Shown: piece after piece, positions 5,985 through 13,809 of the stretch
Layout of the letters: each line of letters opens with the position of its first letter
Position numbering within the stretch: the first letter of the stretch is position 1
Origin: Chloroflexota bacterium
GTDB taxonomy: Bacteria > Chloroflexota > Dehalococcoidia > JACPQK01
Assembly (NCBI GenBank): GCA_016190535.1
Contig: JACPQK010000052.1
Coordinates: forward strand, 1-16,637
Direction of reading: 5' to 3'
DNA length: 16,637 nt
Program-made: the position numbers and the translations under genes
Notes under the pieces: generated by a model
Database searches by the model: none
The model's input: only the letters and a program-made list of their open reading frames with translations
What the model was told of the DNA's origin: nothing

Positions 5985-6254
5985 GCTTTCATCTTCCCTG
6001 GCCGACATCATGATCCCACAGAAACAAGCCCCTTCAATATCTACTAGCCCCTGCCGCACGGCGGTGCACACGCAGACGGTGTCCGGGTTATTCTCCACCT
6101 GGCAGGGGCAGTAGAAGTCTCCCTGGAGCCGGTACATCCTCACGAAGTCATTTAGGACCGCGTCCAGGAAAGGGGCCAGGCTGTAGCCGCCCTCCCGAGC
6201 GAAGGACTCTATCCGATGCCGGATCTCATTGCGCAGTTCCTCGTCGCTAACCAT
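5982..6254 (-). CDS. Ferredoxin-thioredoxin reductase catalytic-subunit-like protein
   Basis: The 90-aa protein carries six cysteines as three CxC pairs: CPC at 49-51, CVC at 61-63 and CFC at 77-79, followed by Gly. This is the signature of the FTR catalytic (beta) chain, which uses a [4Fe-4S] cluster beside a redox disulfide to pass electrons from ferredoxin to thioredoxin-type disulfides. Spacing between pairs (9 and 13 residues) differs from the plant/cyanobacterial pattern (16 and 8), so it is a diverged member. No variable (alpha) subunit is in the window. The ATG at 6254 is preceded by AGAGG only three bases away; a stop codon lies just upstream in frame. It heads the three-gene unit, probably from the extended -10 promoter at 6304-6312. 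Confidence 0.85.
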   Translation of the reverse strand: MVSDEELRNEIRHRIESFAREGGYSLAPFLDAVLNDFVRMYRLQGDFYCPCQVENNPDTVCVCTAVRQGLVDIEGACFCGIMMSAREDES

Positions 6255-6303
6255 CAGCCTCTAGCACGACTTTTCTCCTCTAACAACAGTAAAGCACATC
6301 GTC

Positions 6304-6312
6304 AGTATAGCA
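6304..6312 (-). promoter_or_regulatory. Candidate extended -10 promoter for the FTR-like operon
   Basis: The minus strand reads TGCTATACT at 6312-6304, an extended -10 (TGnTATAnT) without an obvious -35. Transcription would start near 6297, about 43 bases before the FTR-like ATG, in the 129-bp gap after the TSP3-repeat gene. Confidence 0.45.
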
Positions 6313-6383
6313 CCAGGAAGATGCCTGCTGGCGCCCCGGGAGACGGGATCGAGCTCGCAGTCTTCGGAGAGTCCTCTCCCCCA

Positions 6384-8546
6384 TCATTCTTCCTCCTCCA
6401 GGATGTGGGGCAGCCGGTAGAGGCCACCGATGCGGCTGTGCAGCCTGCGGGCACGCATGGTCTTCATGATGGCGTGGGCCAGGGGAATATCTATGCCCAG
6501 GGCCTCGGCCAGGTCCTTCACATATATCTCGTAGTTATTGCTCTCGGCGAGCTGCTTGATCTCGCCGTACCTTATCTGTATCAAGCGCCGGGCCTTGGCC
6601 AGCCGCTGGCCAGCCCGGAACTGCAATACGCCGGCAGCGATGGCAACACCTACCAAAGCCAGCAGCCCGGCCATAGACCCATAGACCAGGTTGTTCTTGG
6701 TAGTAGGCCAGCGGTCAAGACTGTCGATCACCCCGTCCCCGTCGGTATCGGGGTTGAGGGGATCAAGGCCCCGGTCAAGCTCTTCCTTATCCGTAAGGCC
6801 ATCGCCATCGGTATCCGCCTTGAGGGGGTCGGTCTTATTTTTGAGCACCTCATCGCTATCACTGAGGCCATCGCCATCGGTGTCGGCCTTGAGAGGGTCG
6901 GTCTTGTATTTGAGCACCTCATCCCCGTCGCTCAGGCCATCGCCATCGGTGTCGGCCTTGAGAGGATCAGCCTTGTATTTGAGCACCTCATCCCCATCGC
7001 TGAGGCCGTCGCCGTCGGTGTCCGGATTGAGGGGGTCGGTCTTATAGACCCGCAGCTCGCTGCCATCGTCTAGTCCGTCCCCATCGGTATCGGCCTTGAG
7101 AGGGTCGGTCTTGTACTGGAAGATTTCATCGAAATCGCTAAGGCCATCGCCATCGGTGTCGGTCTTGAGGGGGTCAGTCTTGTAGCGCAACACCTCATCC
7201 CCATCGCTCAGGCCGTCGCCGTCGGTATCGGGCTTCAGGGGGTTTGTCCTGTAGGTAAACACCTCATCCCCATCGCTCAACCCATCGCCATCGGTATCAG
7301 CCTTGAGGGGGTCGGTCTTCAGAAAGAGCACCTCGTCGCCGTCACCCAGCCTGTCCCCGTCGCTGTCCGAGTTCAATGGGTCAGTCCTGTATCGGAAGAC
7401 CTCGTCGCCATCGCTCAACCTGTCCTCGTCGGTATCCGCCTTGAGGGGGTCGGTCTTGTATTTGAGCACCTCATCGCTATCACTGAGGCCATCGCCGTCG
7501 GTGTCGGCCTTGAGGGGGTCGGTCTTGTATTTGAGCACCTCATCCCCATCGCTGAGGCCGTCGCCGTCGGTGTCGGCCTTGAGGGGGTCGGTCTTGTATT
7601 TGAGCACCTCATCCCCATCGCTCAGGCCGTCGCCGTCGGTGTCGGCCTTGAGGGGGTCGGTCTTGTATTTGAGCACCTCGTCCCCATCGCTGAGGCCGTC
7701 GCCGTCGGTGTCGGCCTTCAGGGGGTCGGTCTTGTATTTGAGCACCTCGTCCCCATCGCTGAGGCCGTCGCCGTCGGTGTCGGCCTTGAGGGGGTCGGTC
7801 TTGTATTTGAGCACCTCATCCCCGTCGCTCAGGCCGTCGCCATCGGTGTCGGCCTTGAGGGGATCGGTCTTGTAGGCAATGACCTCGTCGCCATCGCTGA
7901 GACCGTCGCCGTCGGTATCGGCCTTCAGGGGGTCTGCCCTGTAGATGTTTATCTCGTCACCGTCGCTGAGACGGTCGCCGTCGGTATCGGGGTTGGTGGG
8001 GTCGGTGCGCAGGACGAGCACCTCCCGGCCGTCGCTCAGGCCGTCTCCATCCGTATCACCTAGACAGGGGTTAGTCCCTATCCGTATCTCCTCGGCGGTG
8101 GATAGCCCATCGCTATCGGGGTCAGGGCCTGAAGGCAAGCTGCGCAGGCAAGGGTAGACAAGGGCCCAGTCATCGGAGGGGTCCAGGGGATTGGTCTTAT
8201 ATCTGTAGACCTCCTCCCCATCGCTGATGCCCCCACCATCGGTATCAGGGTTGAGAGGGTCGGTACGATAGATACGTACCTCGACCCCGTCCGGGATGCC
8301 GTCCCCATCGGTATCAGGGTTGAGGGGGTCGGTCTTGTATATGAACACCTCATCCCCATCGCTCAGGCCATCCCCATCGGTATCCGGGTTATTGGGATTG
8401 GTGCCCAGGGCGGCCTCCTGGTCATCGGTGAGGCCATCCCCATCGGAGTCCACCTGGGCCCACCCCCCCCGGGGGGCCAGGTCCAGGGGTACCAGAGTGA
8501 GAAAAACGAGGAAGACTGCTACCAGAACGCGGGTGGTACATCCCAT
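6384..8546 (-). CDS. Membrane-anchored TSP3-type calcium-binding repeat protein with winged-helix-like cytoplasmic tail
   Basis: The 720-aa product begins with a signal peptide: Arg6, hydrophobic 7-24, likely cleavage after Ala30 (GGWA|Q). About 25 units of roughly 23 residues follow, each starting [12 protein letters not shown], the acidic calcium-loop consensus of thrombospondin type 3/bacterial Ca-binding repeats. A cysteine-containing interruption follows unit 4. A single transmembrane helix (about 620-643) is followed by a basic stretch (RLAKARR) and a 75-residue tail. The tail has helices predicted by eye at about 654-670, 675-684 and 688-702, then SRIGGLYRL, the pattern of a winged helix-turn-helix. 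Topology should be repeats outside, tail inside. The start at 8546 is chosen for GGAGG six bases upstream and for the signal peptide; an upstream ATG at 8618 adds 24 polar residues. A role in adhesion, envelope structure or signalling is inference. Confidence 0.88.
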   Translation of the reverse strand: MGCTTRVLVAVFLVFLTLVPLDLAPRGGWAQVDSDGDGLTDDQEAALGTNPNNPDTDGDGLSDGDEVFIYKTDPLNPDTDGDGIPDGVEVRIYRTDPLNPDTDGGGISDGEEVYRYKTNPLDPSDDWALVYPCLRSLPSGPDPDSDGLSTAEEIRIGTNPCLGDTDGDGLSDGREVLVLRTDPTNPDTDGDRLSDGDEINIYRADPLKADTDGDGLSDGDEVIAYKTDPLKADTDGDGLSDGDEVLKYKTDPLKADTDGDGLSDGDEVLKYKTDPLKADTDGDGLSDGDEVLKYKTDPLKADTDGDGLSDGDEVLKYKTDPLKADTDGDGLSDGDEVLKYKTDPLKADTDGDGLSDSDEVLKYKTDPLKADTDEDRLSDGDEVFRYRTDPLNSDSDGDRLGDGDEVLFLKTDPLKADTDGDGLSDGDEVFTYRTNPLKPDTDGDGLSDGDEVLRYKTDPLKTDTDGDGLSDFDEIFQYKTDPLKADTDGDGLDDGSELRVYKTDPLNPDTDGDGLSDGDEVLKYKADPLKADTDGDGLSDGDEVLKYKTDPLKADTDGDGLSDSDEVLKNKTDPLKADTDGDGLTDKEELDRGLDPLNPDTDGDGVIDSLDRWPTTKNNLVYGSMAGLLALVGVAIAAGVLQFRAGQRLAKARRLIQIRYGEIKQLAESNNYEIYVKDLAEALGIDIPLAHAIMKTMRARRLHSRIGGLYRLPHILEEEE
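6816..7022 (-). repeat. 69-bp tandem repeats, C-terminal block (three units)
   Basis: Three near-identical 69-bp units (6816-6884, 6885-6953, 6954-7022) encode the 23-residue calcium-loop unit. The unit at 6816-6884 shares the distinctive SDSDEVLK variant with the unit at 7437-7505 in the larger block, suggesting duplication or gene conversion between the blocks. Confidence 0.8.
7437..7919 (-). repeat. 69-bp tandem repeats, main block (seven units)
   Basis: Seven head-to-tail 69-bp units run in exact register: 7437-7505, 7506-7574, 7575-7643, 7644-7712, 7713-7781, 7782-7850 and 7851-7919. Five of them (7506-7850) encode an identical 23-residue peptide and differ by only a few synonymous bases, whereas flanking units are diverged. 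This shows recent expansion by slippage or unequal recombination; any change in number keeps frame. Confidence 0.9.
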
Positions 8547-8683
8547 AAGAGGCCTCCAGTTCTGCCTTGACGGCGTCAAGGGCATGGATAGCGAGCCAAG
8601 GCCTGTCTTGCTTGCCAAGTCCTATGCTGGCCCAAAAGCCCCCCCAATTGAGGCTGGGCTGCCAGCCCCGCCAGTTTGGGCCA

Positions 8684-8711
8684 ATTATAGCCTTTTTCTT
8701 CGCCTTCTCAA
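8684..8711 (-). promoter_or_regulatory. Candidate sigma-70-type promoter for the TSP3-repeat gene
   Basis: On the minus strand TTGAGA (8711-8706), a 16-base spacer and a perfect TATAAT (8689-8684) form a good promoter. Transcription would begin near 8677, leaving a leader of about 130 bases before the chosen ATG at 8546. The palindrome at 8717-8744 lies just five bases upstream of the -35 box. Confidence 0.55.
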
Positions 8712-8716
8712 AGGGA

Positions 8717-8744
8717 GTAGGGGCAACTCATGAATTGCCCCTAC
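8717..8744. repeat. GTAGGGGCAA palindrome, intergenic copy
   Basis: Arms GTAGGGGCAA (8717-8726) and TTGCCCCTAC (8735-8744) enclose CTCATGAA; the whole 28 bases are palindromic except one mismatched pair. It shares its arms with the copy inside the methyltransferase gene at 646-676. It lies 44 bases past the stop of the PGI/PMI gene and next to the -35 of the TSP3-repeat promoter, so it may also serve as a transcript end or a protein-binding site. Confidence 0.8.
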
Positions 8745-8787
8745 GTGCATACCGGCCCTGGGCAGGCAGTTTTGAGGGAGCAGGCCG

Positions 8788-9855
8788 TCAGACCCCTGCC
8801 AAGCGGCGCTTCAAGTAGTCCACGGCGGGCACGGGAGAGGGGTCCACGCCGTTGAGCAGGGCGAGGTAGTAGCTGGCGTAGTCCCCCAGCAGTACCAGGC
8901 CCATCATCTGGGCCAGGGGGTGTTCCCCCCGGCCTGAAACGAAGTGGGGATCAACCCCTGCCTGGCGGAGCAGCTCCTCCGTCACTTGGTAGCGCAGGCG
9001 TATGCGTTCGGGGAGAAAGGGACTGGTCAGCACGAAGAGACCGAGATGCTCGACAAGACCGGCGGGGTGGGAATACCCTACCACCGAGTTATGGTTGAGC
9101 TCGGGCAGGGACTCATAGAAGGCCCAGCCTTTGGCATTCTCGTTGACCTGGGTCTTCCACCGGCGGGCCACCGCCGAGAGGAACCCCGCCCCATAGACCA
9201 CCACCATCCGTCCCAGCATGTGATGGGCCAACTGCTTGGCGGGATTGTCCTTGACAGGGGAGTCCTCGGCCAGCGATGGCAACATGCCCTCCATCACGGC
9301 CACCATGTCCCTGACGGCGGGCGTGGGATCGGGCACAAAGCCCAGTCGGTAGCAGAAAGCCAGCAAGGGCATGAGGCTGTAGGCCAGGGCGGCCCGGGGT
9401 GCTGCCCTGTACTCTATAGGGAATACAGGCACCCTTCGCTCCTGGGCCAGGCTCATGAGAGGCCCGCCACTGGTGATGGCCAGCTTGGGGCAGGGCTGCT
9501 CCAGGGCCTCCCGGAAGCCCGAGAGGGTCTCCTCGGTGGCCCCCGAGTAGCTGCACGCCACCACCAGGGTGTTCCTCCCGGAGAAGGGAGGCAGGCCATA
9601 GCTCCGGTGGGTGATGAGGGGGACACGGGCCTCATCCCGGACCAGACCGGCCACCAGGTCTCCGGCAATGGCCGAGCCTCCCATCCCCAGCACTACCACC
9701 TGCTCCGCCTGACGGTATTCTTCAGGCAAGGGGAAGGCCAGGCCCTGCTCCCAGGCCCGGGCGCACTGGCCGGGCAGCCCCCGGAGGTGGTCCCGCATCC
9801 GCAGGGAGTCCAGCCGGGGATAGGTTTTCGGATCGTCCAGGCCGGGCATGGTCAC
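8788..9855 (-). CDS. Bifunctional phosphoglucose/phosphomannose isomerase
   Basis: This cytoplasmic enzyme interconverts fructose-6-phosphate with glucose-6-phosphate and mannose-6-phosphate. The 355-aa protein is built of two SIS domains. The first has GMGGSAIAGD (57-66) and the phosphate loop SYSGATEET (102-110). The second contains VNENAK (237-242) and ELNHN (252-256), typical of the archaeal-type bifunctional PGI/PMI family, which is shorter than classical PGI. The start is a GTG at 9855 giving a 4-base GTGA overlap with the mutase gene; an ATG at 9849 is an alternative with better spacing to GGCGGG. It is the last gene of the metK/sugar-nucleotide operon and supplies mannose-6-phosphate to the mutase encoded just upstream. 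Confidence 0.93.
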   Translation of the reverse strand: MTMPGLDDPKTYPRLDSLRMRDHLRGLPGQCARAWEQGLAFPLPEEYRQAEQVVVLGMGGSAIAGDLVAGLVRDEARVPLITHRSYGLPPFSGRNTLVVACSYSGATEETLSGFREALEQPCPKLAITSGGPLMSLAQERRVPVFPIEYRAAPRAALAYSLMPLLAFCYRLGFVPDPTPAVRDMVAVMEGMLPSLAEDSPVKDNPAKQLAHHMLGRMVVVYGAGFLSAVARRWKTQVNENAKGWAFYESLPELNHNSVVGYSHPAGLVEHLGLFVLTSPFLPERIRLRYQVTEELLRQAGVDPHFVSGRGEHPLAQMMGLVLLGDYASYYLALLNGVDPSPVPAVDYLKRRLAGV

Positions 9856-11276
9856 AGGCCCGCCAGACCCTTTCCTGTCTCTACTAGCCGGCGGGCGCGC
9901 TCCAGGGAGCTACTCTCGGCGTAGATGCGGATAAGCGGCTCCGTGCCCGAGAAACGTACCATCAGCCACGAGCCGTCGACCAGCACGAAGCGGTAGCCAT
10001 CGTTGACGTGGCGCTCCGAGACGGGAGAGCCGTCCAGGGCCTCGGGCCGCACCGACTCCAGGCGCTGGCGCAGCCCCTCCCGCTCCCCTGCCGGGAAGGA
10101 GACATCCTCCCGCTGGTAGTGGTGGGAGCCTACCAGGCGGTAGAGATGGTCCAGGCACTGGGAGGGTTTCTCTCTCCGTTGTAACAGCAGGTCCAGGAAG
10201 TAGAGAGCCGAGAGGATGCCGTCCCGCTCTGGGATATGGCCGCGGAAGGCATAGCCGCCGCTCTCTTCGCCACCCAGGAGGGCGTCTACCTCCAGCATCT
10301 TGTTGCCGATGTACTTGAACCCCACGGGGGCCTCATAGACGGGCACACCGAAGCGCTGCCCCAGGAGAGCGAGCATCCGGCTGGTAGTATAGGAGCGAAC
10401 GATAGCCCCCCGCTCCCCTCTCCCCTCCAGAAGGTAGAGGGCCAGCAAGGGCAGCACTTGAAGGGTGGTCATATAACGGCCCTGCTCGTCCACTACCCCC
10501 AGCCTATCGGCATCGCCATCGGTAGCTAAGCCTACGTCAGCGCCCCGCTCCACCACGGCCTGGCTGAGATCGCCCAGGTTCACGTCAATAGGCTCGGGGT
10601 TCCTCATCCCCGGGAAGATAGGGTTGCGCTCGGCGCGGAGCTCGATGACCTGGGTTGCCCCCCCCGCCAGCAGGCGACCCAGATAGCCCGAACCGGTGCC
10701 ATGCATCGAATCCACAACCACCTGGAGGCCAGCCCGGCGCAGGGCCTCCAGGTCCACCATGCGGGCGACCTGCTCCAGGTATTGGGGCTCTGGCTCCAGG
10801 TCAACCACCAGACCTTCCTGACGGGCGGCCTTTAGCGGCTGTCGCGGCACCTCCGGCCCAGCTTGTTGAATGAGCACTTCGACCCGGGCGATGATATCCG
10901 GCGAGGCGCTCACCCCCTCACCTGTCTTGATCTTGAAACCATTCCACGGCGCGGGGTTATGGCTGGCCGTAATGATAGCGGCCGCTCCGGCCCCCCAGCG
11001 CTTGACGGCAAAGCTTACCACAGGGGTAGGCAGAGGCCTTACGGCCAGGTAGACCCGGATGCCCTGGGCTGCGGCCACCTCCGCTACAGCGGCAGCAAAA
11101 TGCTCCGAGGCAAAACGCGTGTCGTAGCCCACCACCAGCCCCCGCCCGGCCAGGCCTGCCTCTTGCATGTAGCGGGCCAGACCCTGGGCACAGGCCCGCA
11201 CATTATCAAAAGTGAAGTCCTCGGCGATGATGCCTCGCCAGCCTTCGGTGCCGAACTTTATTGCCCGCTGAGCCAA
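9852..11276 (-). CDS. Phosphomannomutase/phosphoglucomutase
   Basis: The enzyme moves phosphate between C6 and C1 of a hexose phosphate. The 474-aa protein shows all four alpha-D-phosphohexomutase motifs: the phosphoserine loop TASHNP (103-108, Ser105), the metal loop DGDADR (253-258), the sugar-specificity loop GGEESGG (335-341) and the phosphate-binding RFSGTEP (441-447). Sugar preference cannot be fixed by sequence reading alone, but the neighbours (PGI/PMI and a nucleotidyltransferase) favour mannose-6-phosphate to mannose-1-phosphate, perhaps with glucose as well. Translation starts at a TTG (11276-11274) with AAGGAGG four bases before it; no nearby ATG fits the conserved N-terminus AIKFGTEGWRG. 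It overlaps the PGI/PMI gene by four bases and follows the nucleotidyltransferase gene by 40 bases. Confidence 0.93.
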   Translation of the reverse strand: MAQRAIKFGTEGWRGIIAEDFTFDNVRACAQGLARYMQEAGLAGRGLVVGYDTRFASEHFAAAVAEVAAAQGIRVYLAVRPLPTPVVSFAVKRWGAGAAAIITASHNPAPWNGFKIKTGEGVSASPDIIARVEVLIQQAGPEVPRQPLKAARQEGLVVDLEPEPQYLEQVARMVDLEALRRAGLQVVVDSMHGTGSGYLGRLLAGGATQVIELRAERNPIFPGMRNPEPIDVNLGDLSQAVVERGADVGLATDGDADRLGVVDEQGRYMTTLQVLPLLALYLLEGRGERGAIVRSYTTSRMLALLGQRFGVPVYEAPVGFKYIGNKMLEVDALLGGEESGGYAFRGHIPERDGILSALYFLDLLLQRREKPSQCLDHLYRLVGSHHYQREDVSFPAGEREGLRQRLESVRPEALDGSPVSERHVNDGYRFVLVDGSWLMVRFSGTEPLIRIYAESSSLERARRLVETGKGLAGL

Positions 11277-11316
11277 CTCCCCTCCTTTGCTACCGCTAGC
11301 CCACTACCCGCCTGAT

Positions 11317-12411
11317 CTAGGGCCTGGACGGCAACGGCGTCAGCGCATCTCCCGGCAGCTTCGTACCCGGGGCCAGGTGCTGAAGCCCAGGCACCAGGAC
11401 ATTGTCGCCTATCAGGGCTGACTCCGCCACCACACCATATCCCAGCCGAGACCCAGCACCCACCAGGCAGCGGCAAAGACGGGCTTTCTCACCCACCTGG
11501 ACCCCCGCCCAAAGCACGCCCCCCTCCACCAGGGAGCCACGGGCCAGATGGCAACCCGGCCCCAGCACCACAGGCCCCAGCACATTGGCCCCCGGCCCCA
11601 GCACACAACCCTGCCCCAAGAGGACAGGCCCCTGCACCGTTGCCGTGCTATGGATGGAGCAACCGGCCACCCCACCATCGGCTGGCCCAGGAGCCAGACG
11701 GGGGCCCAACCCCTGAAGCAGGTCGCTATGAAGCTGGAGATAGCGCTGGGGGGTGCCCATATCCAGCCAGTAGGCATCGCAGGGATAGCCGTAGACCGGC
11801 CATCCCTCGGCCAGTAGACGGGGGAAAAGGCCATCCTCGAACATGTAGCGCTGGCCTTCAGGGACCAGGGAAAGCACCTGGGGCTCCAGGATGTAGATGC
11901 CACCATTGACGTAGTGGCTGGTCACCGCCTCGGGCCGGGGCTTCTCCACAAAGCTGAGCACCCGGCCCTGGCCATCGGTATTCACCATGCCGAAGGATGT
12001 GGGGTCCTCCACCCGAACCAGGGCGATGGTAGCGGCGGCCCCCCTCTCACGGTGAAAGGCCGCCAGGGCCGTGAGGTCAATATCGGTAAACAGGTCTCCG
12101 TTGAGCACCAGGAAGGCCCCGTCCAGGAGAGGGGCCACCTCCTTTACTGCACCCGCCGTGCCCATAGGCTGCGTCTCCACGGAGTAGAGCAAGGAGGTGC
12201 CATAGCCAGCGCCATCCCCAAAGCGCTCCTTGACCCGGTCGGCCAGGTAGCTAAGGGTGAGGATAGCCTGCTCTACACCGTGCAGGCGCAGATAAGCAAG
12301 GACATGCTCCAGGAAGGGCCTGTTGAGCACAGGCACCATGGCTTTGGGGGTATTGAGGGTGAGGGGGCGCAGCCGCGTCCCCTCACCACCGGCCAGGATG
12401 ACCGCCTGCAA
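11317..12411 (-). CDS. NDP-sugar pyrophosphorylase, probably mannose-1-phosphate guanylyltransferase
   Basis: The 364-aa protein joins a GT-A-type nucleotidyltransferase domain (about 1-235) to a left-handed beta-helix of hexapeptide repeats (about 250-350). Visible motifs are LAGGEGTRLRPLT (6-18), with the activating Lys23 in TPKAMVP, MGTAGAV (83-89), NGDLFTDID (104-112, metal-binding Asp), FVEKP (154-158) and YVNGGIYIL (167-175). It should join a sugar-1-phosphate to an NTP, releasing pyrophosphate. GDP-mannose is the most likely product given the adjacent mutase and PGI/PMI; dTDP- or UDP-glucose cannot be excluded. The start is a TTG at 12411-12409, where the conserved N-terminus begins; AAGGG lies about five bases upstream. 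It follows metK by 17 bases. Confidence 0.88.
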   Translation of the reverse strand: MQAVILAGGEGTRLRPLTLNTPKAMVPVLNRPFLEHVLAYLRLHGVEQAILTLSYLADRVKERFGDGAGYGTSLLYSVETQPMGTAGAVKEVAPLLDGAFLVLNGDLFTDIDLTALAAFHRERGAAATIALVRVEDPTSFGMVNTDGQGRVLSFVEKPRPEAVTSHYVNGGIYILEPQVLSLVPEGQRYMFEDGLFPRLLAEGWPVYGYPCDAYWLDMGTPQRYLQLHSDLLQGLGPRLAPGPADGGVAGCSIHSTATVQGPVLLGQGCVLGPGANVLGPVVLGPGCHLARGSLVEGGVLWAGVQVGEKARLCRCLVGAGSRLGYGVVAESALIGDNVLVPGLQHLAPGTKLPGDALTPLPSRP

Positions 12412-12428
12412 CCTAACCCTTCCCCATC

Positions 12429-13682
12429 CTAGCTGGCTGGAGAGGTGCGGATGTCCTCTTCAGGCAGGCGGACCCCGGCCTCGGCCCTGAGGAGCGCCGC
12501 CTTGTCCGTCTTCTCCCAGGGGGCGTCTATGTCCTCGCGGCCAAAGTGACCGTAGGCCGCCGTAGCCCTATAAATGGGCCGGCGAAGATTGAGGTGGTCG
12601 ATGATGGCCGCAGGCCGCAGGTCGAAATGCTTATTGATCAGCTTGATAATCACGTCGTCGTCCACCCGGCCAGTGCCGAAGGTCTCCAGGGTAACGGCCA
12701 GGGGATGGGCCACCCCAATGGAGTAGGCCACCTCTATCTCCACCCGGTCCGCCAGGCCAGCGGCCACTATGTTCTTGGCTACATAGCGGGCCGCATAGGC
12801 GCCGGAGCGGTCCACTTTGGTAGGGTCCTTCCCGGAGAAGCAGCCGCCACCGTGCCGAGCAGCCCCGCCATAGCTGTCCACCAGGATCTTACGCCCGGTG
12901 AGGCCAGCATCGCCCATGGGCCCCCCAATGACGAAACGCCCCGTGGCATTCACGTAAAAGCGGGTATGCTTCCCCAGCAGGTGATGCGGTATAACCAGGG
13001 GGACCAGGTACTCTATGATGTCCCGCTCAATGACATCGTGGCTCACCTCGGGGTCATGCTGTGCAGCCACCACCACGGAGGTCACCCTGTGGGGTACCCC
13101 ATGGCTGTACTCCACAGTCACCTGGGCCTTGCCGTCAGGTCGAAGGTAAGGGAGCACCCGGTCCTTGCGAGCGTGGGCCAGCTCCTTGCACAGCCTGTGG
13201 GCCAGCATTATGGGCATGGGCATCAGCTCCGGGGTCTCGGTACAGGCATAGCCAATCATCAGCCCCTGGTCTCCGGCGCCGATGCGGTCGTAGTCCTCAT
13301 TGTTGAAATGGCCCTGCTTCTGGCGGGCCTCCAGGGAACGCCCCACCCCGATGGAGATATCCGGCGACTGCTCCTTCAGGGAAACGACCACGCCACAGGT
13401 CTGGTAGTCAAATCCGTACTCTGCCCTGGTATAGCCCACCTCCTGGACGGCATGGCGGATAATGTGGGGGATATCCACGTAGCCCTCGGTGGTCACCTCG
13501 CCCATGACCAGGATGAGACCCGTGGTGGCAGACGTCTCGCAGGCCACCCGGGCCAGCGGGTCCTGGGCTATCATGGCGTCCAGCACGGCATCGGACACCT
13601 GGTCACAGAGTTTGTCCGGATGCCCCTCGGTGACGGACTCCGAGGTGGCCAGATAGGAACTGGAGCTAAACCTACTCAGCAT
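12429..13682 (-). CDS. metK: S-adenosylmethionine synthetase
   Basis: MetK makes S-adenosylmethionine from methionine and ATP in the cytoplasm. The 417-aa product contains [11 protein letters not shown] (14-24), the methionine/ATP loop GAGDQG (135-140), and the glycine-rich [15 protein letters not shown] (272-286) followed by [12 protein letters not shown], all diagnostic; it is slightly longer than the usual 385-400 residues, with small insertions. The start at 13682 is preferred over the frame's first ATG at 13718 because GAGGG lies seven bases upstream and because 13718 falls inside the predicted -10 box. No SAM riboswitch fold was recognised in the short leader (about 30 bases). It heads the operon running to the PGI/PMI gene and is divergent from DoxX. 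Confidence 0.97.
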   Translation of the reverse strand: MLSRFSSSSYLATSESVTEGHPDKLCDQVSDAVLDAMIAQDPLARVACETSATTGLILVMGEVTTEGYVDIPHIIRHAVQEVGYTRAEYGFDYQTCGVVVSLKEQSPDISIGVGRSLEARQKQGHFNNEDYDRIGAGDQGLMIGYACTETPELMPMPIMLAHRLCKELAHARKDRVLPYLRPDGKAQVTVEYSHGVPHRVTSVVVAAQHDPEVSHDVIERDIIEYLVPLVIPHHLLGKHTRFYVNATGRFVIGGPMGDAGLTGRKILVDSYGGAARHGGGCFSGKDPTKVDRSGAYAARYVAKNIVAAGLADRVEIEVAYSIGVAHPLAVTLETFGTGRVDDDVIIKLINKHFDLRPAAIIDHLNLRRPIYRATAAYGHFGREDIDAPWEKTDKAALLRAEAGVRLPEEDIRTSPAS

Positions 13683-13718
13683 TTTGGTACCCTCGCAAAA
13701 ATTTAGGCAATTGCTCAT

Positions 13719-13747
13719 ATATTAGCGGCTCCGGGCCTGTCCAGCAA
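13719..13747 (-). promoter_or_regulatory. Promoter for the metK operon
   Basis: On the minus strand TTGCTG (13747-13742), a 17-base spacer and TAATAT (13724-13719) form a good sigma-70-type promoter. Transcription near 13712 leaves about 30 bases before the metK ATG at 13682. It is back to back with the plus-strand promoter at 13781-13809. Confidence 0.6.
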
Positions 13748-13780
13748 GAACCCCATCCCAGGCAAGGGCCGGAGGTGACC

Positions 13781-13809
13781 TTGACTTTTGCCAGGAGCGA
13801 GCCTACCAT
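13781..13809 (+). promoter_or_regulatory. Candidate promoter for the DoxX-family gene
   Basis: TTGACT (13781-13786), exactly 17 bases, then TACCAT (13804-13809). Transcription would start near 13816, about 36 bases before the ATG. The -10 is imperfect; the -35 and spacing are good. Confidence 0.5.

Noticed and set aside
7303..7875. Plus-strand repetitive Ser/Pro/Leu-rich frame
   Set aside because: It is the complement of the 69-bp calcium-loop repeats; repeat length divisible by three keeps every frame open.
6384..8546. TSP3 repeat region as a CRISPR array or dockerin cluster
   Set aside because: The 69-bp repeats are contiguous without spacers and coding in frame; the units lack the paired-helix layout of dockerins.
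8944..9924. Plus-strand frame of 326 aa opposite PGI/PMI
   Set aside because: Shadow of the SIS-domain isomerase; His/Gly/Gln-rich with no family resemblance.
12546..13706. Long plus-strand frame (386 aa) opposite metK
   Set aside because: It is the antisense shadow of the clearly conserved MetK; no family motifs, and long open antisense frames are expected in GC-rich DNA.
13683..13718. Twelve-residue N-terminal extension of MetK starting at 13718
   Set aside because: That ATG overlaps the predicted -10 box, so it would lie upstream of the transcript; the ATG at 13682 has GAGGG at good spacing.
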